A stretch of DNA of 64,000 bases, taken from assembly GCA_019057385.1 (NCBI GenBank), contig JAHQJS010000007.1, positions 124,001 through 188,000 of the forward strand, written 5' to 3'. The notes under the pieces are model-generated. The model was given only the letters and a program-made list of their open reading frames with translations. It ran no database searches and had not been told where the DNA came from. Positions 17,933 through 25,530 of this stretch are shown here, piece by piece. The position numbers were made by a program, and so were the translations under genes. Within the stretch, counting starts at the first letter, position 1. Each line of letters opens with the position of its first letter. The stretch is from Candidatus Borrarchaeum weybense (GTDB lineage: Archaea; Asgardarchaeota; Sifarchaeia; Borrarchaeales; Borrarchaeaceae).

Positions 17933-18436
17933 TTAAGCAATTGTAATGTTTTCAAAAGCTATATTTCTGGCTTCAATAGCTGTATGAGAGAGATATTCAT
18001 CAAGCCAGGATGAAGCCACCAGCACTTTTACAATTGAATATCCATATTTTTTAGCGAAGTTGATATAATCATCAAGAGTGATTTTCTCACCTTTTTCAAC
18101 CTTGTAGAATGTCTCTTTTTCAAAGTCTAGCATGATCTTCGTGGCTTCCTCTTCGGATAATAAATCGGTTGAATGTTCATTTAAAATTTTTTGTGTCCTT
18201 CTTCCTTGACTTATATTGAGAATCCTTTGCTTAACTAATTCCTGCTGTTCGTTTTCGGGTTCTGGTTTAAGGTGTAGATAAATTTGTTTGCATTGCCGTT
18301 GGATGATTTCTTCAACTGTATTGGTAAAAAGGACTATCATCTTTTCTAACCCCTCTACATAAACCTTAACTAATCCGGAAAGATTTGGATATGCATCGTA
18401 GATCATTTTCTTTAAATATTGAATCTGAGAAATCAT
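17933..18436 (-). CDS. Conserved-looking hypothetical protein
   Basis: 167 residues, predicted mainly helical and charged, with no family I recognise. The C-terminal half (KITLDDYINFAKKYGYSIVK) looks like a compact helical domain. ATG at 18436 is preferred because GGTGA lies a few bases upstream; an earlier ATG at 18448 would put that site inside the coding region. It lies 54 bases upstream of the NAD-kinase-like gene on the same strand, so the two may be co-transcribed. An accessory role in NAD regulation is a guess. Ends in TAA. Confidence 0.55.
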   Translation of the reverse strand: MISQIQYLKKMIYDAYPNLSGLVKVYVEGLEKMIVLFTNTVEEIIQRQCKQIYLHLKPEPENEQQELVKQRILNISQGRRTQKILNEHSTDLLSEEEATKIMLDFEKETFYKVEKGEKITLDDYINFAKKYGYSIVKVLVASSWLDEYLSHTAIEARNIAFENITIA

Positions 18437-18592
18437 TAAAATCACCATAAGAAGCTCTCGTTCTTCAGGGCAGGGTTACTTAGTTGCTTCTCATCACTAA
18501 TTGTTTTGAGAGCAGTATCTTGTGTTAAAAAAACTATATAAAGTCATCATTTTTTTAAAAAGCAGCCAATAGATAAAAACGATCATAGTGAG

Positions 18593-19420
18593 CTAGATAT
18601 CTAATCGCCATCCGTTTAAATAACTTAGGCTACGACTAATACGCTTTATATTCTTGAAGTTTTCTTTTAACAGTATCAGTCGTTCAATTCCCACTCCAAT
18701 GCCAGCCCATGGTTCATAAACATTCCAATTTTTGTCTAGTGGATGAGGACCTATGGCGGCAGATGCTATTTCAACTCCTTCAATTGAGACGTCGATTGTT
18801 GTTCCATAAACTAACGAATCAACTTGATGTACCTTATATTCCTTTAACCCAACATTTTTCATAATTAGATCAATCATATAATTGATTCGTTTTTCAGGCT
18901 CTAATATGTCTCCATATTCAACAAGATTCATCATTGTGAATTCTTCAAGATGTTGTTGTCCTGTAGTTTCCTTTCTGAAACATTGTCCGATCTCGAATAT
19001 TTTCACTGGATTTACGAACTTCCTTAGTTGACTCATTAAATGATAAAGACCTGGAGCCAACATGGGACGTAGACAACGTGATTCATCGAGCCAAAAAATT
19101 TGTTTCCAAAGAGAATGGTTCTCTTTAATTTCCATACGTTTGATAAAACTCTTTGAAATGATCACTGGTGTCAATACCTCAACAAATCCTTCAGAAATTG
19201 CAGCTTTTTCAAGTGCTTGCTCAATGCGTTTCAATTCGGGTTTTTTAAACATTAAAAAATTCATTAGGTTTTCACGGTGATATTTTTCAAGTGATGTTGA
19301 TATTTCCTGAAAACGCTTGTCACGTTCGCTTTTCGTTTCAAAACTAAGTAAAAAAAATTCATCAGGAGCATCTAATTCCTTTAACCGTTGTTGTTGTGTT
19401 TTTGAAAAAATAAATGCCAT
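18593..19420 (-). CDS. pylSc: Pyrrolysyl-tRNA synthetase catalytic domain, PylSc
   Basis: 275 residues, the class II catalytic core only. It charges tRNA-Pyl with pyrrolysine. Motif 2 lies in CFRKETTG, motif 3 in GVGIERL. Pocket residues match M. mazei PylRS: Tyr126 (Y306), Asn165 (N346), Tyr205 (Y384) and Trp238 (W417). The equivalent of Cys348 is Val167, which alters the floor of the pocket. The tRNA-binding N-domain is a separate gene 20 bases upstream, as in bacteria and some non-methanosarcinal archaea. Its own stop codon is TAG (18593-18595), the codon its product helps decode. Readthrough would add 31 residues before TAG-TGA. ATG start. Confidence 0.96.
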   Translation of the reverse strand: MAFIFSKTQQQRLKELDAPDEFFLLSFETKSERDKRFQEISTSLEKYHRENLMNFLMFKKPELKRIEQALEKAAISEGFVEVLTPVIISKSFIKRMEIKENHSLWKQIFWLDESRCLRPMLAPGLYHLMSQLRKFVNPVKIFEIGQCFRKETTGQQHLEEFTMMNLVEYGDILEPEKRINYMIDLIMKNVGLKEYKVHQVDSLVYGTTIDVSIEGVEIASAAIGPHPLDKNWNVYEPWAGIGVGIERLILLKENFKNIKRISRSLSYLNGWRLDI

Positions 19421-19440
19421 TTGATTCTCTCTCTTAAAAA

Positions 19441-19725
19441 TTATTTAAATTTGCGTAAGAATTTAGAGAGCCTCCAGTTTTGAATGTCACATGTCTTGCA
19501 AATCTTTCTAGCCCATCCTCTTCTTAACCATCGTGCAGCGCGGCTTCTTCTTGAATTTCGTGTTAAAATAGACTTATTACAAACTGTCTCTATTTTAAGA
19601 TAAGATCCTGCTATTGAAACATTCTTAACTCCATGAAGTGTTCCGCTTCTTGAAGTCCACAATTTGATCTTTTGTAAGAGTTCATTGAGAGGTGGTCGCT
19701 TTTCTCGAGCTAATTTTATAGTCAA
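19441..19725 (-). CDS. pylSn: Pyrrolysyl-tRNA synthetase N-terminal tRNA-binding protein, PylSn
   Basis: 94 residues, matching the N-terminal domain of methanosarcinal PylRS. WTSRSGTLHGVKN corresponds to the family's WMSRTGTIHKIK, and NSRRSRAARWLRRG to the conserved basic helix. Zinc ligands are all in place: His31, Cys49, Cys76 and Cys79. It binds the variable-loop/T-loop face of tRNA-Pyl and aids charging by PylSc. The start is TTG at 19725 with GGAGG seven bases upstream. That site lies within 11 bases of the tRNA 3' end, so tRNA-Pyl, pylSn and pylSc probably form one transcript. TAA stop. Confidence 0.96.
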   Translation of the reverse strand: MTIKLAREKRPPLNELLQKIKLWTSRSGTLHGVKNVSIAGSYLKIETVCNKSILTRNSRRSRAARWLRRGWARKICKTCDIQNWRLSKFLRKFK

Positions 19726-19743
19726 AAACTTTCCTCCAACAAG

Positions 19744-19811
19744 CGAAGGCCCCGGGAGTTGAACCCGGCTACAAGGGCTTAGGACCCCTGCGGTCTTTCC
19801 GACCGGCCTCC
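19744..19811 (-). tRNA. pylT: tRNA-Pyl (anticodon CUA)
   Basis: A 68-nt cloverleaf can be drawn. Acceptor stem GGAGGCC pairs with GGCCTTC (one G-U). The D stem GGTC/GACC has a 5-nt loop. The anticodon stem is 6 bp, CAGGGG/CCCTTG (one G-U), with loop TCCTAAG giving anticodon CTA. The variable loop is 3 nt (TAG), the T stem CCGGG/CCCGG, and the discriminator G73. CCA is not encoded. The 6-bp anticodon stem, 3-nt variable loop and small D-loop are hallmarks of tRNA-Pyl. Unusual points: position 33 is C instead of the near-universal U, and there is no nucleotide between acceptor and D stems if the D stem has 4 bp, as in Methanomassiliicoccales tRNA-Pyl. Confidence 0.93.
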
Positions 19812-19864
19812 ATAATAATTAATACTGCCTCTAAGTCCCCTTCATTAGAGAAAGGTATTGTTAT

Positions 19865-20755
19865 TCACAGAAATTCTCCTTTAGCGATCATTTGCACTTG
19901 GCCCCCTACATATACGTTTATTTTCTTGTTTTCTGTTTCTTCTGCGTTTAAGAATAGCAATGAGGGTCTTCCTATCTCATATCCTTGTTCTGCTCTGATA
20001 TCAATTTTGTTCTGTCCGTAATATCGATGTTTTACTAGATATGCAGCTAAGCAGCCTGCAGCACTTCCTGTGGCAGGATCTTCAGGAACGCCGTAATAAT
20101 AGGCAAACATCCTGACATGAACGTGATTTTCTTCGTACTGAGTCTCGGGGCAAAAGACATGTACAGCTTTAGCTTGTGTTTTTTTAATCAAACGGAAATA
20201 TTCCTCCGTATTGACATTAATTCGTTTTATTGACTTAAGTGTCCGTATTGGAACTATAATGAATGGAACTCCAGTCGACACTTCTTGGATGGGAAATCGA
20301 TTATCTATTTCGTTACTGTCGATATTAAGGACTGTTGATAGTGCATTAATAGACAATTCTGATCCAAAAGTCGGTTCCTTTTGTTTCATCACTAAATTGT
20401 CCAATTCTCCATTTTTATAATGGAGATCGATAGGAATTTGACCAACTTTCAGATTCAAATTCACTAATTCAATAGGTTGCTTGATGATCTCTCTTTGGAT
20501 AATATAGGCAGTGCCTAAAGTAGGATGTCCTGCAAACGGCACCTCACTTGCAGGTGTGAATATTCTTACATCATAACCATTGTTTTCAGGTATATCTGAT
20601 AAAATGAATGTCGTCTCTGAAAAATGCATTTCTTTTGCGATAAGCTGCATCTCTTCATCAGAAAACTTATATCCATCCCTAAAAACCGCTAATTGGTTTC
20701 CTGTGTACTTTTTCTCTGCAAAGACATCTACAATATAGAATTGGTGTCCTTTCAT
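19865..20755 (-). CDS. PhzF-family epimerase/isomerase
   Basis: 296 residues. The two-lobed diaminopimelate-epimerase-like fold of PhzF shows in QFYIVDVFAEKKYTGNQLAVF, FSETTFIL (catalytic Glu), TPASEVPFAGHPTLGTAYI and the C-terminal PATGSAAGCLAAYL. Members isomerise small carboxylates; the substrate here is unknown. It lies 53 bases upstream of tRNA-Pyl on the same strand, so tRNA-Pyl may depend on its transcript. Start ATG follows GGAGAGGA. TGA stop. Confidence 0.88.
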   Translation of the reverse strand: MKGHQFYIVDVFAEKKYTGNQLAVFRDGYKFSDEEMQLIAKEMHFSETTFILSDIPENNGYDVRIFTPASEVPFAGHPTLGTAYIIQREIIKQPIELVNLNLKVGQIPIDLHYKNGELDNLVMKQKEPTFGSELSINALSTVLNIDSNEIDNRFPIQEVSTGVPFIIVPIRTLKSIKRINVNTEEYFRLIKKTQAKAVHVFCPETQYEENHVHVRMFAYYYGVPEDPATGSAAGCLAAYLVKHRYYGQNKIDIRAEQGYEIGRPSLLFLNAEETENKKINVYVGGQVQMIAKGEFL

Positions 20756-20779
20756 TTTGATCCTCTCCTATTCGAATTT

Positions 20780-20792
20780 TTACTTAAAGTAA
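20780..20792 (-). promoter_or_regulatory. Probable promoter of phzF (and perhaps tRNA-Pyl/pylSn/pylSc)
   Basis: The minus strand reads AAAAATTACTTTAAGTAA, ending about 25 bases before the phzF ATG, with GGAGAGGA between. Spacing fits an archaeal BRE/TATA box with a very short leader. The core is nearly palindromic and recurs before pylB and the glutamate synthase-like gene. Confidence 0.4.
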
Positions 20793-20810
20793 TTTTTATA
20801 TATTTCATAA

Positions 20811-20848
20811 ATATGAGGTAACGTTCAATATATGAGGTAACGTCCAAT
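20811..20848. repeat. Two tandem 19-bp repeats in a divergent intergenic region
   Basis: ATATGAGGTAACGTTCAAT (20811-20829) is followed directly by a copy with one T-to-C change (20830-20848). The pair lies between phzF and the GT-C gene, 23 bases before the latter's ATG. The position suits an operator. Confidence 0.6.
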
Positions 20849-20870
20849 TACGAAGAATAGTGTATCAAAA

Positions 20871-22328
20871 ATGTGGCACTCTATTAAATCGTTTCATAAC
20901 GCATTACTCAAAAGCATTCGCTTCAAACTTTTCATAGCCGTTTATATTATATACCAACTCGGAATTGGATGGGGCGTCCATCAAATGGACGAATGGGCTC
21001 ATTACATAATGATCATCGCCCTCGTTGAAGATAACACCTTTATAGTTACCAAGTATGTACACTATATTTATTTTACAGTTGGTTTTTATGAGGGAAATTA
21101 TTATGTCGCCAAAGCACCAGGATTAAGTTTTTTGGGAATTCCAATTTATATGCTTCTAAAAATTCTAGATGGATATGTGAGTTTTCCGAATCATTATCAA
21201 TATATTTTGATCTCTTTCGTAGCAGTAATTTCAGCCTTAACAGTTGTTTTGGTACATGATGTCTGCCGCTTGCTAAATTGTAGTGAAAGAACAAGTATAT
21301 TAACTGCTATTCTTAGTGCATTTGGTATAGCTTGGACTCACTCTAAGAGATTTGAGGATGGGTCGGTATCTCCGTTTTTTTTACTTATGGGCATTTATCT
21401 GTTAATGAAAGTAACCCGTAACCAGCTGCCAGAGAAGGAAGAAATGAAGTATCTTGCTTTTGCTGGTGTTTCAATAGGATATGCCCTTTTGGTAGAATAT
21501 ACAAATGTTATCCTGTTAGTACCCATTATTTCATATGTAATTTTCACATACAAAGCTAAAATATTTGGACACAAATTAAGGCAAGTTCTTTGCCTTTTTT
21601 CACCAATCGTCGCAATGGGATTAGTTATTCTTGGTCTCAATCAAATATTGTTTGATTCTCCGTTCTCAACTGCATATACATACCATACTTTTGGACCAGC
21701 CACTGAGTTTTCAATCACATATATTCCACAGGGTCTTTTTAAGTTCTTGATTTATAGTGATCTTGGAGGCGGCAGTTTGTTTTTCTATCAACCGCTAATT
21801 TTCTTTACCTCCACCTTTGGTTTTTTCAAAATGTATAAATTGTTTAAAAGAGAAACACTGCTCTTTATAGCATCAATTCTGTTGAACATCTTGTTTTTTT
21901 CGATGCGTGTAGATTTAGGCGGGGGATTTCATTACATTGGCCCTGGATACATTCATCCTGTTTTGCCATTGCTTATCATTCCCACTGCCCTAACTATTGA
22001 AACATTTAATGCAAAAAGCGTTTCTATTTTTCGAAGAAGAATCTTCTGGTCAGTATATCTTGGATTATTCGCTTTTAGTGTTGTGGTTATTGGAGCATGT
22101 GTATTGGCGTATAACTTCACGATTTTAAATCTTCCTATTGCATATATTGGGGCATTTGAATTATTGAAAAGCGGATACCTTGATCCGAGGCTTTTGAAAC
22201 ATAGATTTCTTCCATCTATTCTTGTTGGTATATTGTTATATGTAGTTTTTTGGGATCGTCGAGGTACTCTAAAAAGCAGATTACGAAAGATGTTTGGCAT
22301 TAAAAAAAAGAAGAATGAACTCTCATAA
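20871..22328 (+). CDS. Polytopic membrane protein, GT-C glycosyltransferase-like
   Basis: 485 residues with about 11-12 hydrophobic helices. The first extracytoplasmic loop carries an acidic pair (HQMDEWAHY). A second loop has GNYYVAKAPGLSFLGIP, close to the Y-x-x-K-x-P-G-x-S/P pattern of PMT/ArnT-type GT-C transferases that use lipid-linked sugars. It would act at the outer face of the membrane in surface glycosylation. Acceptor and donor are unknown. ATG start at 20871, just downstream of the 19-bp tandem repeats. The C-terminus is basic (KKKKNELS). TAA stop; convergent with the aminotransferase at 22360. Confidence 0.65.
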   Translation: MWHSIKSFHNALLKSIRFKLFIAVYIIYQLGIGWGVHQMDEWAHYIMIIALVEDNTFIVTKYVHYIYFTVGFYEGNYYVAKAPGLSFLGIPIYMLLKILDGYVSFPNHYQYILISFVAVISALTVVLVHDVCRLLNCSERTSILTAILSAFGIAWTHSKRFEDGSVSPFFLLMGIYLLMKVTRNQLPEKEEMKYLAFAGVSIGYALLVEYTNVILLVPIISYVIFTYKAKIFGHKLRQVLCLFSPIVAMGLVILGLNQILFDSPFSTAYTYHTFGPATEFSITYIPQGLFKFLIYSDLGGGSLFFYQPLIFFTSTFGFFKMYKLFKRETLLFIASILLNILFFSMRVDLGGGFHYIGPGYIHPVLPLLIIPTALTIETFNAKSVSIFRRRIFWSVYLGLFAFSVVVIGACVLAYNFTILNLPIAYIGAFELLKSGYLDPRLLKHRFLPSILVGILLYVVFWDRRGTLKSRLRKMFGIKKKKNELS

Positions 22329-22359
22329 CCGTATGATACTTCTTTAAATATGAGAGAGC

Positions 22360-23766
22360 TTAAGTAGTTTTTTCAATCTCTTTTACAACCTCTGAAAATA
22401 TTTCTAACCCTTTTTCAAGTAATTCTTTTGTTATAGTCAAGGCAGGGATAAAACGTGCAACATTTATCCAGTGACCTCCCTTCCAAACGATTACACCACG
22501 TTCAAAGCACTTTGCAACGATTTTCTTCAGAAGATCTTCAGCAGGCTTTTTACTATCTTTGTTCTTAACAAATTCTACCCCTAAAAATAGCCCTTTGCCA
22601 CGAACATCACCAATGCAATTAACTTCATCTTGTAGATCTTTTAGCAATTTAAGCGCATAATCGCCAAGTTCTGCGGATCTTTTTAGAAGTTGAGTTTCTT
22701 CTGTGAATTTAATGGCCGCAGCACCTGCAGCACATCCAAGAACATTTCCTCTAAATGTTCCCATGTGCCCACCTGGACCCCACGCCTCATCGAACTCTTT
22801 TTTATACATCATCCCTGCTATTGGGATTCCAATTCCTCCAAGTGATTTCGCCATAGTAATAGCATCTGGTGTAACATCGAAGTGTTCGCAACTCCACCAA
22901 TATGTACCAGTACGTCCGAATCCGGCTTGAACTTCATCACAAACAAATAGAATATCGTTTTCTTTGCAGAGTCTTGCTAAACCCTGAATAAACTCCTTTG
23001 GTGGAATTAGTATACCGCTTTCGCCTTGGATTGGTTCCACAATCATGCCTGCTGGTTGAACGAGACCTGAGTAAGGATCCTTAAAGAGATGTTCGATATA
23101 TCTCAAACATTCCATATCACATTCTTCTGCTGATTCTTTTCCAAAGGGACAACGATAACAATATGGGTATGGAGCATGAACAATGCCTGGAATTAAGGGC
23201 AAGTAGTTCTCTTTGTAACTTTTCTTTGCTGTGGCTGCTAAAGATCCAGATGTTTGCCCATGATATCCACCTTCAAATGTAATTATTCTATAGCCCTTCT
23301 TGTTTACTTTAGCTAGTTTTATGGCTGCTTCCACGGCATCAGAACCCGATGGACCACCAAAAATTATCTTTGAATTGCCTTTCATAGATCCTGGCGCAAT
23401 TCTTGAAAGTGCTTCTAAAATGTCAATACGGGCTTTGGTTGGAATATCTAATGTATGTATAATCTTATCAGCCTGTTTTTTAACTACTTCTAAAACATAG
23501 GGGTTTTGATAACCTACATTGCATACAGAAACACCAGCTGAAAAGTCAACATAGACATTTCCATCAACATCCATTAATGTTGCGCCTTTTGCAGCCTCCA
23601 GAGCAAATGTATAAGTCAGTGGATAACTAACTACATTAGCATCAAGGAGTTCTTGTTTTTCTAAAATCGCACGAGATTTCGGTCCTGGGATTTCTGTTAT
23701 GACTTTTGGAGCTCCTTGAAAATGAAGTTCTTTAAATTCATCTTCTATAATATTATTTCCCTCCAT
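22360..23766 (-). CDS. Class III aminotransferase, paralog 2
   Basis: 468 residues; the same family as the genes at 4730 and 23893. Seen: GGPSGSDAVEAAIKLAK, GGYHGQTSGSLAAT, the Cys-rich insert YPYCYRCPFG followed by CDMEC, the cofactor Asp in FVCDEVQAGFGRTG, and the Schiff-base Lys in MAKSLGGIGIPIAG. The insert with its CYRCP core is a mark of the archaeal subgroup. Substrate unknown (GABA, ornithine or other omega-amino acid). Start ATG at 23766 has no good ribosome site upstream; a GGAGGG overlaps its second and third codons, so the true start is uncertain. TAA stop; 126 bases downstream of paralog 3 on the same strand. Confidence 0.85.
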   Translation of the reverse strand: MEGNNIIEDEFKELHFQGAPKVITEIPGPKSRAILEKQELLDANVVSYPLTYTFALEAAKGATLMDVDGNVYVDFSAGVSVCNVGYQNPYVLEVVKKQADKIIHTLDIPTKARIDILEALSRIAPGSMKGNSKIIFGGPSGSDAVEAAIKLAKVNKKGYRIITFEGGYHGQTSGSLAATAKKSYKENYLPLIPGIVHAPYPYCYRCPFGKESAEECDMECLRYIEHLFKDPYSGLVQPAGMIVEPIQGESGILIPPKEFIQGLARLCKENDILFVCDEVQAGFGRTGTYWWSCEHFDVTPDAITMAKSLGGIGIPIAGMMYKKEFDEAWGPGGHMGTFRGNVLGCAAGAAAIKFTEETQLLKRSAELGDYALKLLKDLQDEVNCIGDVRGKGLFLGVEFVKNKDSKKPAEDLLKKIVAKCFERGVIVWKGGHWINVARFIPALTITKELLEKGLEIFSEVVKEIEKTT

Positions 23767-23892
23767 GAGCGATTCATTCTATTAATTCAGTTGAAGAGTT
23801 TGTACACATAGTATATAGTATTTAAAAAATAATTCGTTGCGTTTGGAAATAAAAAAAATATGAATTTGTGAAAAAGATGAATGAATAGTAAC

Positions 23893-25236
23893 CTATCTGT
23901 TGTTCACATCACGCAGAACTTCTTCTAATATATTGAGTCCAATATCCAAAAGTTCTTCTGTAATAACTAGGGGTGGCGCGATTCGAATCGTAGAAACCCC
24001 TGCACTAATTATGGCCAGTCCTTTTTTGAAACACTGAAAAATAATTTCTTTTACTTTCTCCTTTGCTGGTTTTTTGGTCTTTCTGTCTTTAACAAGTTCG
24101 ATGCCTATCATCAATCCTTTTCCTCTTACGTCGCCGATTAGTTCATACTTTTCTTTCATTTCATTAAGTCGTTTTAATGTGTGTCCGCCTAATTTAGCCG
24201 CATTATCGAGCAAGTTTTCTTCTTCGATGATATCGAAGGTTGCAATTGCAGCAGCACAAGACACGGGATTACCTCCAAAGGTTGATGCATGAGCACCGGG
24301 CTCCCAATCCATGACATCCTCTTTAGCAATAACTGCTCCAAGTGGCAATCCTGAGGCAATACCTTTAGCAATTGCAATAATCTCCGGTGTAACGTTCCAA
24401 TGCTCAATAGCAAACATTTTACCAGTGCGGGCCATGCCAGATTGAACTTCATCAGAAATGAGTAGCATGTGATATTTAGCCGCTAATTTTCTTAATCGCT
24501 GAAAATAGCCTTCAGGTGGAACTATATATCCTCCTTCACCTTGTATTGGTTCAAATATGAAACCGAGCGTTTCTTCAGGTGGCAAATAGGTTTCAAAAAC
24601 CATTTCGTCGATGAAATCAACGCAATAAAAGTTGCACTCAGGGTATGTTTGTTTGTAAGGACACCGGTAACAGTAGGGATAAGGCACATGAGTGACCCCA
24701 GGGACAAGAGGGAAGAAATATCTTCTCTGAACAACTTTTGATCCTGTTACACTAAGTGCGCCCATCGTTCTCCCATGAAATGCTTTAGTGAAAGCAATAA
24801 TTTGAGGTTTTCTAGTATGCCATTTAGCGACTTTAAGAGATGCTTCAACAGCTTCTGCACCGCTATTCGTGAAAAATATCTTTTTAGGAAAACTCCCAGG
24901 AGTATTATTGTACAGTTTTTGTGCAAGTTCTACGCTTTTTTGGTAATAGAAGTCAGTATTGGAGTAATGAATAAGTTTTGTAGCTTGATGTGTAATCGCA
25001 TTCACTACCTTTGGATGCGAGTGCCCAACATTACATACACAGATTCCTGCGTTAAAATCGATATAAATATTTTCGTCAACATCTTTTATTAGACATCCCT
25101 CAGCGGATTCAGCAACGAGGGGATAAAATCGTGCATAAGACGGCGAGATGTATTTATCATCAAGTTCCAGCAACTTTTTTGCCTTAGGACCAGGTGGTGT
25201 TACCTTGATATTTGGAATAGTTATGTTCTCTATCAA
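23893..25236 (-). CDS. Class III aminotransferase, paralog 3
   Basis: 447 residues. Landmarks: FTNSGAEAVEASLKVAK, AFHGRTMGALSVTGSK, the Cys insert YPYCYRCPY followed by CNFYC, the cofactor Asp in LLISDEVQSGMARTGKMF, and the Schiff-base Lys in IAKGIASGLPLG. This copy looks closest to standard GABA/acetylornithine aminotransferases. TTG start at 25236 with GAGGTGA about 7 bases upstream. It is probably co-transcribed with paralog 2 and divergent from the glutamine-synthetase-like/mtbC/mtbB run. It ends in TAG; readthrough would add about 36 residues. Confidence 0.87.
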   Translation of the reverse strand: MIENITIPNIKVTPPGPKAKKLLELDDKYISPSYARFYPLVAESAEGCLIKDVDENIYIDFNAGICVCNVGHSHPKVVNAITHQATKLIHYSNTDFYYQKSVELAQKLYNNTPGSFPKKIFFTNSGAEAVEASLKVAKWHTRKPQIIAFTKAFHGRTMGALSVTGSKVVQRRYFFPLVPGVTHVPYPYCYRCPYKQTYPECNFYCVDFIDEMVFETYLPPEETLGFIFEPIQGEGGYIVPPEGYFQRLRKLAAKYHMLLISDEVQSGMARTGKMFAIEHWNVTPEIIAIAKGIASGLPLGAVIAKEDVMDWEPGAHASTFGGNPVSCAAAIATFDIIEEENLLDNAAKLGGHTLKRLNEMKEKYELIGDVRGKGLMIGIELVKDRKTKKPAKEKVKEIIFQCFKKGLAIISAGVSTIRIAPPLVITEELLDIGLNILEEVLRDVNNR

Positions 25237-25403
25237 CTCCAGTCACCTCAAATGATTATTACACAAACACATTAAAAAAACCATAGGATTTCATTTCGAA
25301 CGAAAAGAAGTGGTTTTAGCACTCGATTTTTCGAAAAATGAAGTCTATTCGATATAGAAATTTTTATCTATTCTTGTGAATACACTTGAATTTGATTTCC
25401 ACA

Positions 25404-25420
25404 TGCGAATTTTTAAATAT
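25404..25420 (+). promoter_or_regulatory. Possible promoter of the GS-like/mtbC/mtbB run
   Basis: TGCGAATTTTTAAATAT combines a BRE-like purine part with a strong archaeal TATA box, 110 bases before the ATG at 25531. It is the best TATA candidate in the 294-base divergent gap. Confidence 0.4.
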
Positions 25421-25530
25421 CCTATTTGTAAAGAAACGAACTACATTTACGATTTGGCAAGGGTATTATAAGCAGCATAGTTAAGTCCTGTAAATTTGGC
25501 TTAGAAATTTGGTAGAAGGTGTCATTTAAA

